Assembly (NCBI RefSeq): GCF_013201705.1
Contig: NZ_CP053837.1
Coordinates: forward strand, 124,001 to 188,000
Origin: Aliarcobacter faecis
GTDB lineage: Bacteria; Campylobacterota; Campylobacteria; Campylobacterales; Arcobacteraceae
Length of the DNA: 64,000 bases
Direction of reading: 5' to 3'
Shown piece after piece: positions 25,751 through 34,207 of the stretch. The notes beneath the pieces were generated by a model that was given only the letters and a program-made list of their open reading frames with translations, was not told the origin of the DNA and did not search any database. Both the position numbers and the translations under genes were made by a program. How positions within the stretch are numbered: the stretch's first letter is position 1; each line of letters opens with the position of its first letter.

Positions 25751-26604
25751 AAAATCTCCTTTATCTCTTTTTTTGTAATCTTTTCACTTTTAGTTCTAAT
25801 TGCATAAATAGAAGCATCTTTTAATATATCAATAACTTCTCCAATACATCCATTTGAAAGTTCATGAAGATATGTTAGTAGTTCATAATTTTGATAAAGA
25901 TTTGATGCTTTTTTTAAAGGTAACATGGCTTCTATAGTAGTTATAAATCTTGAAAAATTTTCATCATTATTCCAATTTGGTAATTCCAAAGGTTTAAATC
26001 TAGATTTTGTTTGATTATCTATAGATATAGCTGACATAGCATCTTGAGTTCCTGCAAGTATTATTGGAATTGCGGTTGTATTATTCAAAGTTTTCAATGA
26101 TGTTATCAGTTGAGTCATTTTATTGTATGGACCTTGTAATACATTTTGAATTTCATCAATTATAATAAGCTTTGTTTTCATTATTCCTAAATTATAGATA
26201 ACTTCCTCTTTTTTCTTTATAGCTTTTTCTTTATGATTGACTGGAACATTCATCGCAGATAAAATTTTACTAAACATTACTGACTCATCAGAAGAAGATT
26301 CAGAAATTACATATAAAATAGGCATTAAATGAATTAAATCTCCATCTTCATCTATATATTCATCTTTTGAGAAATCTCTATAAAATTTTTTTAAAATTGC
26401 TGTTTTACCATTATTACTATCTCCATATAAAAGCATACCTCTGCTTCTAATACTTTTTGGAGCATTAAAAATATCTTGCATTTTTAATAAAACTTTGTTT
26501 GCTAAAGGGTAATCTATCCATTTGTCTTTTTGAATAAAATAAATTCTTTCTTCATCGCTCATTTCCAAATATTTTCTAAATTGTGGTGCAAGATTTGGAT
26601 TCAT
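25747..26604 (-). CDS. tnsC: Transposition regulator ATPase TnsC
   Basis: AAA+ ATPase that bridges the target selectors and the TnsAB transposase. Walker A is GDSNNGKT (61-68), Walker B is KLIIIDEIQNV with D150-E151, and the sensor region includes PIILAGTQDA. 285 residues, nearer to the compact TniB/TnsC type than to Tn7 TnsC (555). It starts 2 bases after the tnsB stop and its own stop overlaps the tniQ ATG, giving coupled translation. Confidence 0.92.
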   Translation of the reverse strand: MNPNLAPQFRKYLEMSDEERIYFIQKDKWIDYPLANKVLLKMQDIFNAPKSIRSRGMLLYGDSNNGKTAILKKFYRDFSKDEYIDEDGDLIHLMPILYVISESSSDESVMFSKILSAMNVPVNHKEKAIKKKEEVIYNLGIMKTKLIIIDEIQNVLQGPYNKMTQLITSLKTLNNTTAIPIILAGTQDAMSAISIDNQTKSRFKPLELPNWNNDENFSRFITTIEAMLPLKKASNLYQNYELLTYLHELSNGCIGEVIDILKDASIYAIRTKSEKITKKEIKEIL

Positions 26605-26606
26605 TG

Positions 26607-28487
26607 TTAATCTTCCTCTATTAAATCAAATGTAAATAAGTCAGGTTTTATATTAGTTAATGGAATTTGTTCAAATTTTTTATCATCTAGATCATTTTTC
26701 TTTTTTTCAAATATTTTTTCTTGAGTTCTTAATTTTTCATCTAAATGTTTTTTTGAACTTTTTTGTCGTCTAGCTTTTTTTGTTTGTATTTTAGAATTTT
26801 CTTCAATTTTTTTCATTCTGTGATATGTTTGGAATAAAGTTGTTTCATCAATAGAATGAGTTTCCCCTTTATCTGCTTTAATTTTTGCAATAGTATTTCT
26901 TAATTCATAAAGATTAATTTTTGGATTCTTAATATTTCTATATGGTATCTCAAAATATTTATTGATATCAGGGTCATAAAAATATATTTTACTAATATCT
27001 CTTGGATCTCTTTTGCATATAAATAATCTACTAGAAGCTTTTTTAGATGCTCCTTGGGGAATTATCCATTTTCGTAAAACTTCAGAAAAATATGTAACGT
27101 GATCGATTGTAATACCAGTTTTTTGTACAGTTCTTTCTATAGAAGGTAATAATGAGTATCGCAAAGTTTTTGTATCTTCAACTATTGGAGGTAATCCAGT
27201 ACCAGGATAATCGCCTAATCCAAAAATTCCTTCTAAATATTTTTCTTCAGGTGTCATACCTAGTTCACTATGTTCTTTTTTATGATAAACATTAACAACT
27301 AATTCTGTAAACCATTGTTCAAATTCGCCAATAGTCATAGCGGCATTTTTTTGTGAATTATAATTTCCTTTATGAATAATATTTGCAAAAGTTGTACCTG
27401 ATAAAGTATGTACTTCACTACTTAATGTTCTAAAAACTCTTTCGACGTTTGCACCATAGAAGCTTCTACCTACGGGTCTCCAATCAATTTGAATAGAATA
27501 TTGTTCACAAAATCTAGTTAAATCTAGACCTCTAAATTCTTTTGCGTTATCGGTAGATATTTCACGAGGTAAACCATAAATACCCCATTCTCCATTAACA
27601 TTTTGCTGTTTTAAAAAATCATCTTTTGGCATAATCATATTCAAAATACATTGACCAGTATTAAAAAAGCTAGGAGCTTCATATGAAATATAAAATCCCA
27701 TTATCATTCTACTAAAAACATCAATTCCTAAAGTAAGATAAGCTCTTCCAATAGATTCTCTATTTTCTTCATCTACTAAATCCAAATCCAATGGAGTATG
27801 GTCTATTTGGACAAGTTCTAAAGGAAAATTTCCTCTTGGATTCTTTCCTGGCATTCCATGAGTATCTTGAACTTTTTTTAAATCTCTTTTTTTTGTGATA
27901 TCTTTTATACTTAAATTAGCGATTCTTTTTCTAAGAGTATTTATATGAGGTGGTTTTAATTGAGCATTATGAAATTTTTCTTGAATAATTCTGTAAATAT
28001 AAGGGATAGAATATTTTTGAGAATTCAAATAATATTCATCGATAATAGATTTTATAATTGCATCATCTTCTTTTGGTAATCTATTTTGCTTTGGTCCACC
28101 TCTATTTTTAAAATTTGGAACTAATGAACTTGTTGTGCCTGTTTTTTTATAATCTTGTATCCATCTATATATTGTAGGAATTGATATATTATATTGATTT
28201 GCAACTATTTCAATATCATTTCTATTATTTCTTTTATCATGTAAAAAAGGTTTTATGATTTCATATTTTTTGTTAGCTTCTTCCCATTCTTTTTTATCAA
28301 ATAAACTAATATCAATTTCTTTGGTGTCAGGTTTTGATTTTAAATTTTGTATTTTCAAAACTTTAAATTCATAAGGAAATTCTACCTCTTTACCTAAAAT
28401 TTCTTTTGTAGATATTTGATTTGATATTTCATATTCTTTATTTTCATAATAAACTTTTGAGCCAATTTTTAAAGATATTTTATTCAT
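26607..28487 (-). CDS. tnsB: DDE transposase TnsB
   Basis: Retroviral-integrase-fold transposase that binds the ends and makes the 3' cuts and joins. Helix-turn-helix around residues 85-115 (IVANQYNISIPTIYRWI). Catalytic residues D229 (QIDHTPLD), D313 (ISTDNAKEF) and E349 (GANVERVFR) are all present; a beta-barrel and a charged C-terminal tail that in Tn7 contacts TnsC follow. 626 residues against 702 in Tn7. The ATG overlaps the tnsA stop by 8 bases. It looks intact. Confidence 0.95.
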   Translation of the reverse strand: MNKISLKIGSKVYYENKEYEISNQISTKEILGKEVEFPYEFKVLKIQNLKSKPDTKEIDISLFDKKEWEEANKKYEIIKPFLHDKRNNRNDIEIVANQYNISIPTIYRWIQDYKKTGTTSSLVPNFKNRGGPKQNRLPKEDDAIIKSIIDEYYLNSQKYSIPYIYRIIQEKFHNAQLKPPHINTLRKRIANLSIKDITKKRDLKKVQDTHGMPGKNPRGNFPLELVQIDHTPLDLDLVDEENRESIGRAYLTLGIDVFSRMIMGFYISYEAPSFFNTGQCILNMIMPKDDFLKQQNVNGEWGIYGLPREISTDNAKEFRGLDLTRFCEQYSIQIDWRPVGRSFYGANVERVFRTLSSEVHTLSGTTFANIIHKGNYNSQKNAAMTIGEFEQWFTELVVNVYHKKEHSELGMTPEEKYLEGIFGLGDYPGTGLPPIVEDTKTLRYSLLPSIERTVQKTGITIDHVTYFSEVLRKWIIPQGASKKASSRLFICKRDPRDISKIYFYDPDINKYFEIPYRNIKNPKINLYELRNTIAKIKADKGETHSIDETTLFQTYHRMKKIEENSKIQTKKARRQKSSKKHLDEKLRTQEKIFEKKKNDLDDKKFEQIPLTNIKPDLFTFDLIEED

Positions 28488-29142
28488 TTTTTAGCCTAAT
28501 TATAGAGTTCATTCCTATTTGTTCTGTTTTATAATTTATATCTATAATATTATTAAATACTAGTTTCCATATAGATGGTAAAAATTTTGCTTGTTCAAAT
28601 TTATTATTTGAAAGAAGAGATAATAATTCGGTAATAGTTGTATATTGACTAGATTTTAAAGTTTTTACAATAAATGTCTCTTTTTCATCATCTTTTAGAT
28701 TGAAAGCAAAAGAATATAAAAATTCCATATTTTTTAATGCTACTGGATCAATTGATGTTTCATTAAAGATACCAAAGATTAAGTTGTTTTCATTTGAATA
28801 TAGTGTTGCTTGTTGAAATTTTATTTTAAGTTCATCTTCTTTTTCTATAAGTTCACTACTATATTTAACTTCAACTAGTTTCGATTTACTATTTTTATAA
28901 TTGATAAGGCAATCAGGGCAATAAGTTGTTTTCCTGTTTTTATTTGTATATTCAATAATTACAGGTTGTTCCAGGTAATTTAATACATTTTCATCAAATT
29001 CTAATGATAAAAATAGTTTTTTTTCTAACATAGATTCAAAGAATATACTTCTAGAATTTTTTTTACTAGGAAAATACCCAGTTACTGACATAAAAGTTTT
29101 CTTTGCTTTTCTTTTTGGTAATTTATTATTATTAATTTCCAT
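28480..29142 (-). CDS. tnsA: Endonuclease subunit TnsA
   Basis: TnsA makes the 5' cuts that allow cut-and-paste movement. The restriction-enzyme-like catalytic set is visible: E36 in IFFESMLE, D77 in YCPDCLI and E91-V-K93 in LVEVKYS, spaced like E63, D114 and K132 of Tn7 TnsA. 220 residues against 273. First gene of the tnsABC-tniQ operon, read inward from the right end. With an intact TnsA the element should move by cut-and-paste without cointegrates. Confidence 0.92.
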   Translation of the reverse strand: MEINNNKLPKRKAKKTFMSVTGYFPSKKNSRSIFFESMLEKKLFLSLEFDENVLNYLEQPVIIEYTNKNRKTTYCPDCLINYKNSKSKLVEVKYSSELIEKEDELKIKFQQATLYSNENNLIFGIFNETSIDPVALKNMEFLYSFAFNLKDDEKETFIVKTLKSSQYTTITELLSLLSNNKFEQAKFLPSIWKLVFNNIIDINYKTEQIGMNSIIRLKNE

Positions 29143-29302
29143 ATTTATACCTTTGGTATTATTATATAATGTATATTATAAAAGTATAAGAATTTTTATT
29201 TTACAATCTAAAAGTTTAATGGAAAAAATGAAAGCTTATATAATAGGATTTAAATGGATTATTTAAAAAAAACAGATTTATTAATAAATAATGTATCTCA
29301 CA
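29143..29302 (-). repeat. Transposon right end and tnsA promoter region
   Basis: Reading inward from 29302 the tip is TGTGAGATACATTATTTATT, matching the left tip at 19 of 25 bases. The core ATACATTAT recurs near 29167-29175 on the same strand (ATATACATTATATAATAATA), about 125 bases in; these are candidate TnsB sites. The region also must hold the tnsA promoter; TATAAT-like stretches exist but the AT-richness prevents a firm choice. Confidence 0.6.
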
Positions 29303-29307
29303 TGTTT
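29303..29307. repeat. Right copy of 5-bp target-site duplication
   Basis: TGTTT, directly after the right-end ACA and identical to 11334-11338. Confidence 0.88.
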
Positions 29308-29321
29308 TGTCAAAAGCAATA
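29303..29321 (+). pseudogene. Displaced native 3' end of mnmG
   Basis: After the right tip the sequence reads (A)TGTTT TGT CAA AAG CAA TAA, that is M-F-C-Q-K-Q-stop when joined to the mnmG codons before the left tip (L-N-M-F-C). Following bases resemble those after the present mnmG stop (both have TGATAATA). Removing 11339-29302 plus one TGTTT restores a perfect 622-residue mnmG followed by the trmA terminator. Confidence 0.85.
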
Positions 29322-29350
29322 AGGATTGATAATAAAAATTTGAACGAATG

Positions 29351-29374
29351 TAGGTAAGAAAATTCTTATCTACT
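29351..29374 (-). terminator. Terminator of trmA
   Basis: On the minus strand GTAGATAAGAA, TT, TTCTTACCTAC: an 11-bp stem with one mismatch, two bases after the trmA stop, followed by an AT-rich stretch. It could also stop transcripts leaving the mnmG side. Confidence 0.6.
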
Positions 29375-29376
29375 TC

Positions 29377-30510
29377 TTATCTTTTCTCCAATACCACACC
29401 ACTTTCTATATGTTCAGTGAATGCAAACTGGTCAAAAAGAGCAAAATTCACTATTTTATGAGTAAGTGTCAGTTCTTCTAAATCTCTATGCAAAGTTTCA
29501 GGATTACAAGAGATATAAATTATATTTTCAAAGTTTTTTGCTAAGTTTCTTGTTGTATTATCTAGTCCACTTCTTGGTGGATCCATAAATATTGTAGAGA
29601 AATCATAAGATTTTAAATCTATATTTTTTAATCTATTAAAAGCTCTTTTCTCTTCCAAAGCTTCCACAAACTCCTCTGCACTCATTCTTATAAATTCTAT
29701 ATTTTCTATATTTTCTATATTGTTTAGTTTACAATTTCTAAGAGCTGATTTTATAGAGGTTTTTGATATTTCTGTTGCTAAAACTTTATTGAATTTTTTT
29801 GATAGAGGAATTGTAAAATTCCCACCACCACAATATAGCTCACATAAATCTTTATTATTTTTAGGAATATTTTGTAAAACCCACTCAATCATCTGTATAT
29901 TTACATTTGTATTTGGTTGAGTGAAGCCATTTTCTTCATAGGCAAAGTGAAATTCTTGGTTTTGGATATTTAAAGTTTCATTGATAAAATCACTACTTAA
30001 AACTATTTTTTGTTTTCTACTTCTTCCAATTATTTTTATATTTAGTTTAGTTTCTAGCTCACATGCTAGTTTTATCCAGTCATCTTCTAATTTTTTGTGA
30101 TAAATTAAAGTTACAAGTATATCAGAAGTAGAACTCACTAAAAATTCAATAGCAAAAAGCCTAAAAGATAGAATCATACTGCTTTGTAACTCTTCTAAAA
30201 TTTTTGGCATAAGATTTGCAATATCTTGGTTTACCATAGAGCAAGAGTCGATTTCTAAAATCTCTTTGTTAAAATCATTCATAGCAAAAGATAAAATATC
30301 TTTCTCTCCTTGCTCATCTTTTTCCCACCAAATTCTAAACTCTGCACGATTTCTAAAGTTTTTAGGTTCACTTTTTATAATATTAAAATCCAAGTTTGTA
30401 AGATTTGAGAACCTCTCTTTTTCTCTTTGTATTTTATAGTTTAGTTGCTCATCATAAGTTTTATCATATAGTGTACAGGAAGCACAAGTTCCAAAATATT
30501 TACAATTCAT
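29377..30510 (-). CDS. trmA: tRNA (uracil(54)-C5)-methyltransferase
   Basis: AdoMet-dependent RNA m5U methyltransferase of the TrmA/RumA family. Cysteine-rich N-terminus CKYFGTCASC (3-12), AdoMet site ELYCGGGNFTIPL, FMDPPRSGLD, nucleophile in YISCNPETL and the final catalytic Glu in EHIESG. 377 residues. Before the transposon arrived this gene was the convergent neighbour of mnmG, also a tRNA modification gene. Divergent from the downstream helicase gene. Confidence 0.88.
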   Translation of the reverse strand: MNCKYFGTCASCTLYDKTYDEQLNYKIQREKERFSNLTNLDFNIIKSEPKNFRNRAEFRIWWEKDEQGEKDILSFAMNDFNKEILEIDSCSMVNQDIANLMPKILEELQSSMILSFRLFAIEFLVSSTSDILVTLIYHKKLEDDWIKLACELETKLNIKIIGRSRKQKIVLSSDFINETLNIQNQEFHFAYEENGFTQPNTNVNIQMIEWVLQNIPKNNKDLCELYCGGGNFTIPLSKKFNKVLATEISKTSIKSALRNCKLNNIENIENIEFIRMSAEEFVEALEEKRAFNRLKNIDLKSYDFSTIFMDPPRSGLDNTTRNLAKNFENIIYISCNPETLHRDLEELTLTHKIVNFALFDQFAFTEHIESGVVLEKR

Positions 30511-30597
30511 TAAAATTTAATCCTTTATTAAAAGTTGTATTATATGGAAATATTGGTAAAAATAGATATAATCTAGGAATTTTAAAAAAGAAGATTT

Positions 30598-32208
30598 ATG
30601 AAAAATAGTTGGCAAGAAGATTTAAAAATATTATTAAACTGCGATTTAAAAACACTATATCCATTAGCTAGAAGTTTAAATCGAAGATTGGAATTTTATG
30701 TAGGACCTACAAATAGTGGAAAAACATACAATGCTATGAAAAAGTTAAAAGAGGCAAATAGTGGACTTTATTTAGCACCTTTGCGACTTTTAGCACTTGA
30801 AGGTTATGAGGATTTAAAAGAGGCTAAAATAGAGGCTTCACTTATAACAGGGGAAGAGCAACAATTAAGTGAAGATGCAGCTCATATTTGTTCAACTATT
30901 GAGATGTTGGATTTTGATATGGAAGTTGATGTTGCAGTTATTGATGAAGTTCAAATGCTTGAAGATGATGATAGAGGTTGGGCTTGGGTAAATGCTATTA
31001 TTGGAGTTCCTGCTAAAAAAGTTATTATGACGGGAAGTGTAAATGCTCTTGAAGCTATAAAAAAGATTGCACAATATTTAGGTGAAGATTTAGAAATTGT
31101 AAAACATAAAAGAAAAAACCCTTTAATAGTTCTTGAAAAATTTACTAGCCTTGATAGACTTGAAGATGGAACAGCTTTGATAGCTTTTTCGAGGGCAGAA
31201 GTTTTAAAACTTAAACAAAGACTTCAAAAAAAATATTCTGTTTCAGTTATCTATGGAAATCTATCACCAGAAGTGCGTCGAGATGAAGCAAAAAGATTTA
31301 GAAGAGGTGAAAGCCAAATATTAATAGCAACAGATGCTATTTCTATGGGGTTAAATCTTCCTATTAAAACTATTCTTTTTACAACAGATACAAAGTTTGA
31401 TGGTGTTAGAAAAAGAAAAATAAGTGTAAATGAGATAGTTCAAATAGCAGGTCGAGCTGGGAGGTTTGGACTTTTTGAAGCAGGATATTTAGGTGCAACA
31501 AGAAGAGATATTTTAAATTATATAGAAGAGGAGTTTGAAGCTCCAATAAAAACTATAAAACCACCATTTAAAGTAAAGATAAATAATTCTCAACTTGAAA
31601 GCCTTTCTATGCACTTAAAAACAAAATCTTTAGGAAAAGTTTTAAACTTTTTTGCTTTGAATATGAAGTTTGATGGTCCTTTTGAAGCTGCAAATTTATC
31701 AAGTATGCTGGAAGCTTCAAGAATAGTAGATAGCAAAGAGGGGTTGAGTTTGGAAGAGAAATATCTCTTAGCTCAAGCTCCAATTACTACAAAATCGACT
31801 ATTATTTTACAAGCATATAACTCATATATTGCAAGTGTAATTAAAAAAAGAGTAAATCATTATAAACCCTCTATTACTTTACCTAAAAAAGCAATTACAC
31901 AAAAAGATTTGCTTTTGGTTGAAGATGAAGTTAAAAAAATATCATTGTATCTTTGGCTTTCATATAAACTACCAAATCTTTTCCCTGATCATGATAAAGC
32001 TTTTATTTTAAGGAACTCTTTTAACTCTTTTATTGAAAAATCTCTAAAAGGGACTCTTTTAAGTGATGATAGTTTTGAAGAGAGAAGATTTGAAAGAGAT
32101 AAAGGTAAAACTAAAGATAGAAATAGCAAAAAAGATTTCTCAAAAAATAAAGAGAAAAGCGATAAAAAAGTAAACCCTTTTCAAAAAAGAGCCAGAAAAA
32201 GTTTTTAA
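30598..32208 (+). CDS. Suv3-like superfamily 2 RNA helicase
   Basis: 536 residues. Walker A FYVGPTNSGKT (34-44), motif Ia APLRLLAL, DEVQ-type motif II in VAVIDEVQMLEDDDRGWAW, TGSVNA as motif III, then helicase C-terminal motifs IATDAISMGLNLPI and QIAGRAGRFG. This set is that of mitochondrial Suv3 helicases, which pair with exoribonucleases in RNA decay. A basic tail follows. The preceding GATATAAT is a likely -10. Exact partner unknown; the Campylobacterota homologues are usually annotated only as helicases. Confidence 0.8.
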   Translation: MKNSWQEDLKILLNCDLKTLYPLARSLNRRLEFYVGPTNSGKTYNAMKKLKEANSGLYLAPLRLLALEGYEDLKEAKIEASLITGEEQQLSEDAAHICSTIEMLDFDMEVDVAVIDEVQMLEDDDRGWAWVNAIIGVPAKKVIMTGSVNALEAIKKIAQYLGEDLEIVKHKRKNPLIVLEKFTSLDRLEDGTALIAFSRAEVLKLKQRLQKKYSVSVIYGNLSPEVRRDEAKRFRRGESQILIATDAISMGLNLPIKTILFTTDTKFDGVRKRKISVNEIVQIAGRAGRFGLFEAGYLGATRRDILNYIEEEFEAPIKTIKPPFKVKINNSQLESLSMHLKTKSLGKVLNFFALNMKFDGPFEAANLSSMLEASRIVDSKEGLSLEEKYLLAQAPITTKSTIILQAYNSYIASVIKKRVNHYKPSITLPKKAITQKDLLLVEDEVKKISLYLWLSYKLPNLFPDHDKAFILRNSFNSFIEKSLKGTLLSDDSFEERRFERDKGKTKDRNSKKDFSKNKEKSDKKVNPFQKRARKSF

Positions 32209-32252
32209 TTCAAATTTAGATAAAATATTAGCATTTTACAAAAAGGGTTTTG

Positions 32253-34187
32253 GTGTTTAAATTTTTTAAGGTTGATGAAGAATCTTTTTACAAAGAGATA
32301 TTTACTGATAAATTTGATAGTGTAAAATTAGAAAAAGCTATTAAAAAAGGTATTGATATAAATAAACAAGATGAAAATGGTAATAGTTTACTATTTTTAC
32401 TTGTATCTTTAAAAAAATATGATGCTATAAAATTACTCTTAAATAATGGTGTTGATATTTATTTAGAAAATAAATTTAAAAAAACTCCATTAGATGAAGC
32501 TTGTGAAAAAAGTGATGGTGCAATGGTTCGCTTTTTGCTTGAAAATGGTTATGATATAAATGCTAAAAACTCTATTGGAAGAACTATTTTACAAAGTACA
32601 GCTATTTTGGCAAATGAGAAGATTTTTCAAGTTTTAATGACATATAAACCAGATTTCAATATAAAAGATAGTGAGGATAAAACTGTTCTTTTTCATGCTG
32701 TTGAAGGTAAAAATCTAAATATTTTAAGAGATGTTGTAAATAATGTTGAAGATATAAATTCATTAGATAATAACTACCAAACAGCACTTTTTTATGCTGT
32801 TTTAAAAGATGACCCAAATATTGCAATAACTTTAATAAATCACGGAATAAATGTAAATTTTTTGAATAAAGCTGGAGAAAATGTACTTTTTAATGCAATT
32901 ATTCTAGGAGAGTTAAATATCTCTCTTATTGAAACTTTGATTAAAAAGAATATAAATCTGAATATTATTGATAATAAAAATAGAAATATTATTGATGAAC
33001 TTCTATATATAGTTGATTTACAAGCAAATGAAGTAAAAAATTTAGAAGGAAGATATAAACTTATTTCACCAAAAAGGGACTATTTATCTTTAGCGTTATT
33101 ATTTATTGAAAATGGTTTACAAATTGATACTGTTGATATTAATGGAAAAACAACTTTACAAAAAGAGATAGATAATAAAAATTTTACAAATGCAGATTTT
33201 TTAATAAAATGTGGGGCAAATGTAAATACCACAGATGAGAATAATAGAAATATTATTTTTAATGAGATTTTAAAAGGTTATTCAAACTATAAAATGATAG
33301 ATTTTTTAGTTGCTCGTGGTGCAAATGTTGATATTAAAGATATTGATGAAAGAAGTGTTATTGATATTATTGTTGAGCTAATTGCAGTTACTAAAAACTT
33401 CAAAAAACTAACTCCTCAATTAGCAACAATTTTTAAAGAGGGTGAAAAATACGATATTTTACTCAAAAAAGTTCTTACTTGTAAACCAAATATAAATATT
33501 CCAAGACTTGATGGAACAAATGTTCTATTCGATTTAGTACTTTATAATGATTTTGAAACTTTGAAAATCATTATAAATTATGGAATAAATATAAATTCTC
33601 AAGATAAAAGCGGAAGAACCCCTTTAGCATTTATGGTTGAAGATGGATTAAATATAAGAGAAAAAAAAGAGAAAGATATTTTTTTAGAAAGATTAGTAAA
33701 CTTTTTAAAATATCGTGTTAGTGTAGATATTCAAGATAATGAAGGTAGAACAGTAATTCACAAAGCTGTTATTGCAAATGATATCTCTGTTGTTGAAAAA
33801 TTGCTTACAAAAAAAGCAAATTTAAGTTTAAAAGATATTCATGGACGAACAGCACTTCATCACACTCAATGGAAAGGAAATTTTCAAATAGCAAGATGGT
33901 TAATTGCTGCTGGAGCTGATATAAATCAGCCAGATAATAGTGGATTTACAATTTTAAATTATGCTGCTATTTTTGGACATGCGAAGCTTATTATGACTTT
34001 AGTTGCTGCTGGAGTTTTAATGTATAATAAAAATGTAAAAAATAGAAAAGTAGCACAATTTTTTAAAGATAGAGAGAAAAATCTTGATAAGATGATTTTA
34101 GAAAATTCTGCTGATGGATATGTAAAAAGTACTTTAGAATCGGTTGTTGAAAATTTGAAAAAAGAAGTTAATGAAGCTTTAGCTTAA
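32253..34187 (+). CDS. Large ankyrin-repeat protein
   Basis: 644 residues made almost entirely of ankyrin repeats (units such as DENGNSLLFLLVSLKKYDAIKLLLNNGVDI and GRTALHHTQWKGNFQIARWLIAAGADI, quoted in part). GTG 32253 is chosen because AAAAGGG lies 5 bases upstream; the TTG 3 bases earlier is too close. No signal peptide and no enzymatic domain. Probably a cytosolic protein-binding scaffold; partners unknown. Genes on both sides are housekeeping. Confidence 0.85.
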   Translation: MFKFFKVDEESFYKEIFTDKFDSVKLEKAIKKGIDINKQDENGNSLLFLLVSLKKYDAIKLLLNNGVDIYLENKFKKTPLDEACEKSDGAMVRFLLENGYDINAKNSIGRTILQSTAILANEKIFQVLMTYKPDFNIKDSEDKTVLFHAVEGKNLNILRDVVNNVEDINSLDNNYQTALFYAVLKDDPNIAITLINHGINVNFLNKAGENVLFNAIILGELNISLIETLIKKNINLNIIDNKNRNIIDELLYIVDLQANEVKNLEGRYKLISPKRDYLSLALLFIENGLQIDTVDINGKTTLQKEIDNKNFTNADFLIKCGANVNTTDENNRNIIFNEILKGYSNYKMIDFLVARGANVDIKDIDERSVIDIIVELIAVTKNFKKLTPQLATIFKEGEKYDILLKKVLTCKPNINIPRLDGTNVLFDLVLYNDFETLKIIINYGININSQDKSGRTPLAFMVEDGLNIREKKEKDIFLERLVNFLKYRVSVDIQDNEGRTVIHKAVIANDISVVEKLLTKKANLSLKDIHGRTALHHTQWKGNFQIARWLIAAGADINQPDNSGFTILNYAAIFGHAKLIMTLVAAGVLMYNKNVKNRKVAQFFKDREKNLDKMILENSADGYVKSTLESVVENLKKEVNEALA

Positions 34188-34207
34188 AATTTATATAAGG
34201 AAAAAAT

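Larger units (their letters stand above)
11339..29302. mobile_element. Complete Tn7-like transposon (TnsA-B-C-TniQ-E) in the 3' end of mnmG
   Basis: Length 17,964 bp. Ends begin 5'-TGT and finish ACA-3', the Tn7 hallmark. The left tip and the reverse complement of the right tip agree at 19 of their first 25 bases. The element is bracketed by a perfect 5-bp direct repeat TGTTT (11334-11338, 29303-29307), the Tn7 target-duplication length. Contents, left to right: tnsE, cargo operon 1 (minus), tyrosine recombinase, cargo operon 2 (plus), tniQ, tnsC, tnsB, tnsA (all minus). The native 3' end of mnmG lies directly outside the right end. In Tn7 the tnsA-side end faces the target gene glmS; here the tnsE-side end faces mnmG. 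No CRISPR array or Cascade genes are present. Confidence 0.92.

Noticed and set aside
11339-29302. CRISPR-associated transposon (CAST) possibility
   Set aside because: TnsABC-TniQ is present, but I found no repeat-spacer array, no cas genes and a TnsE-like protein instead.
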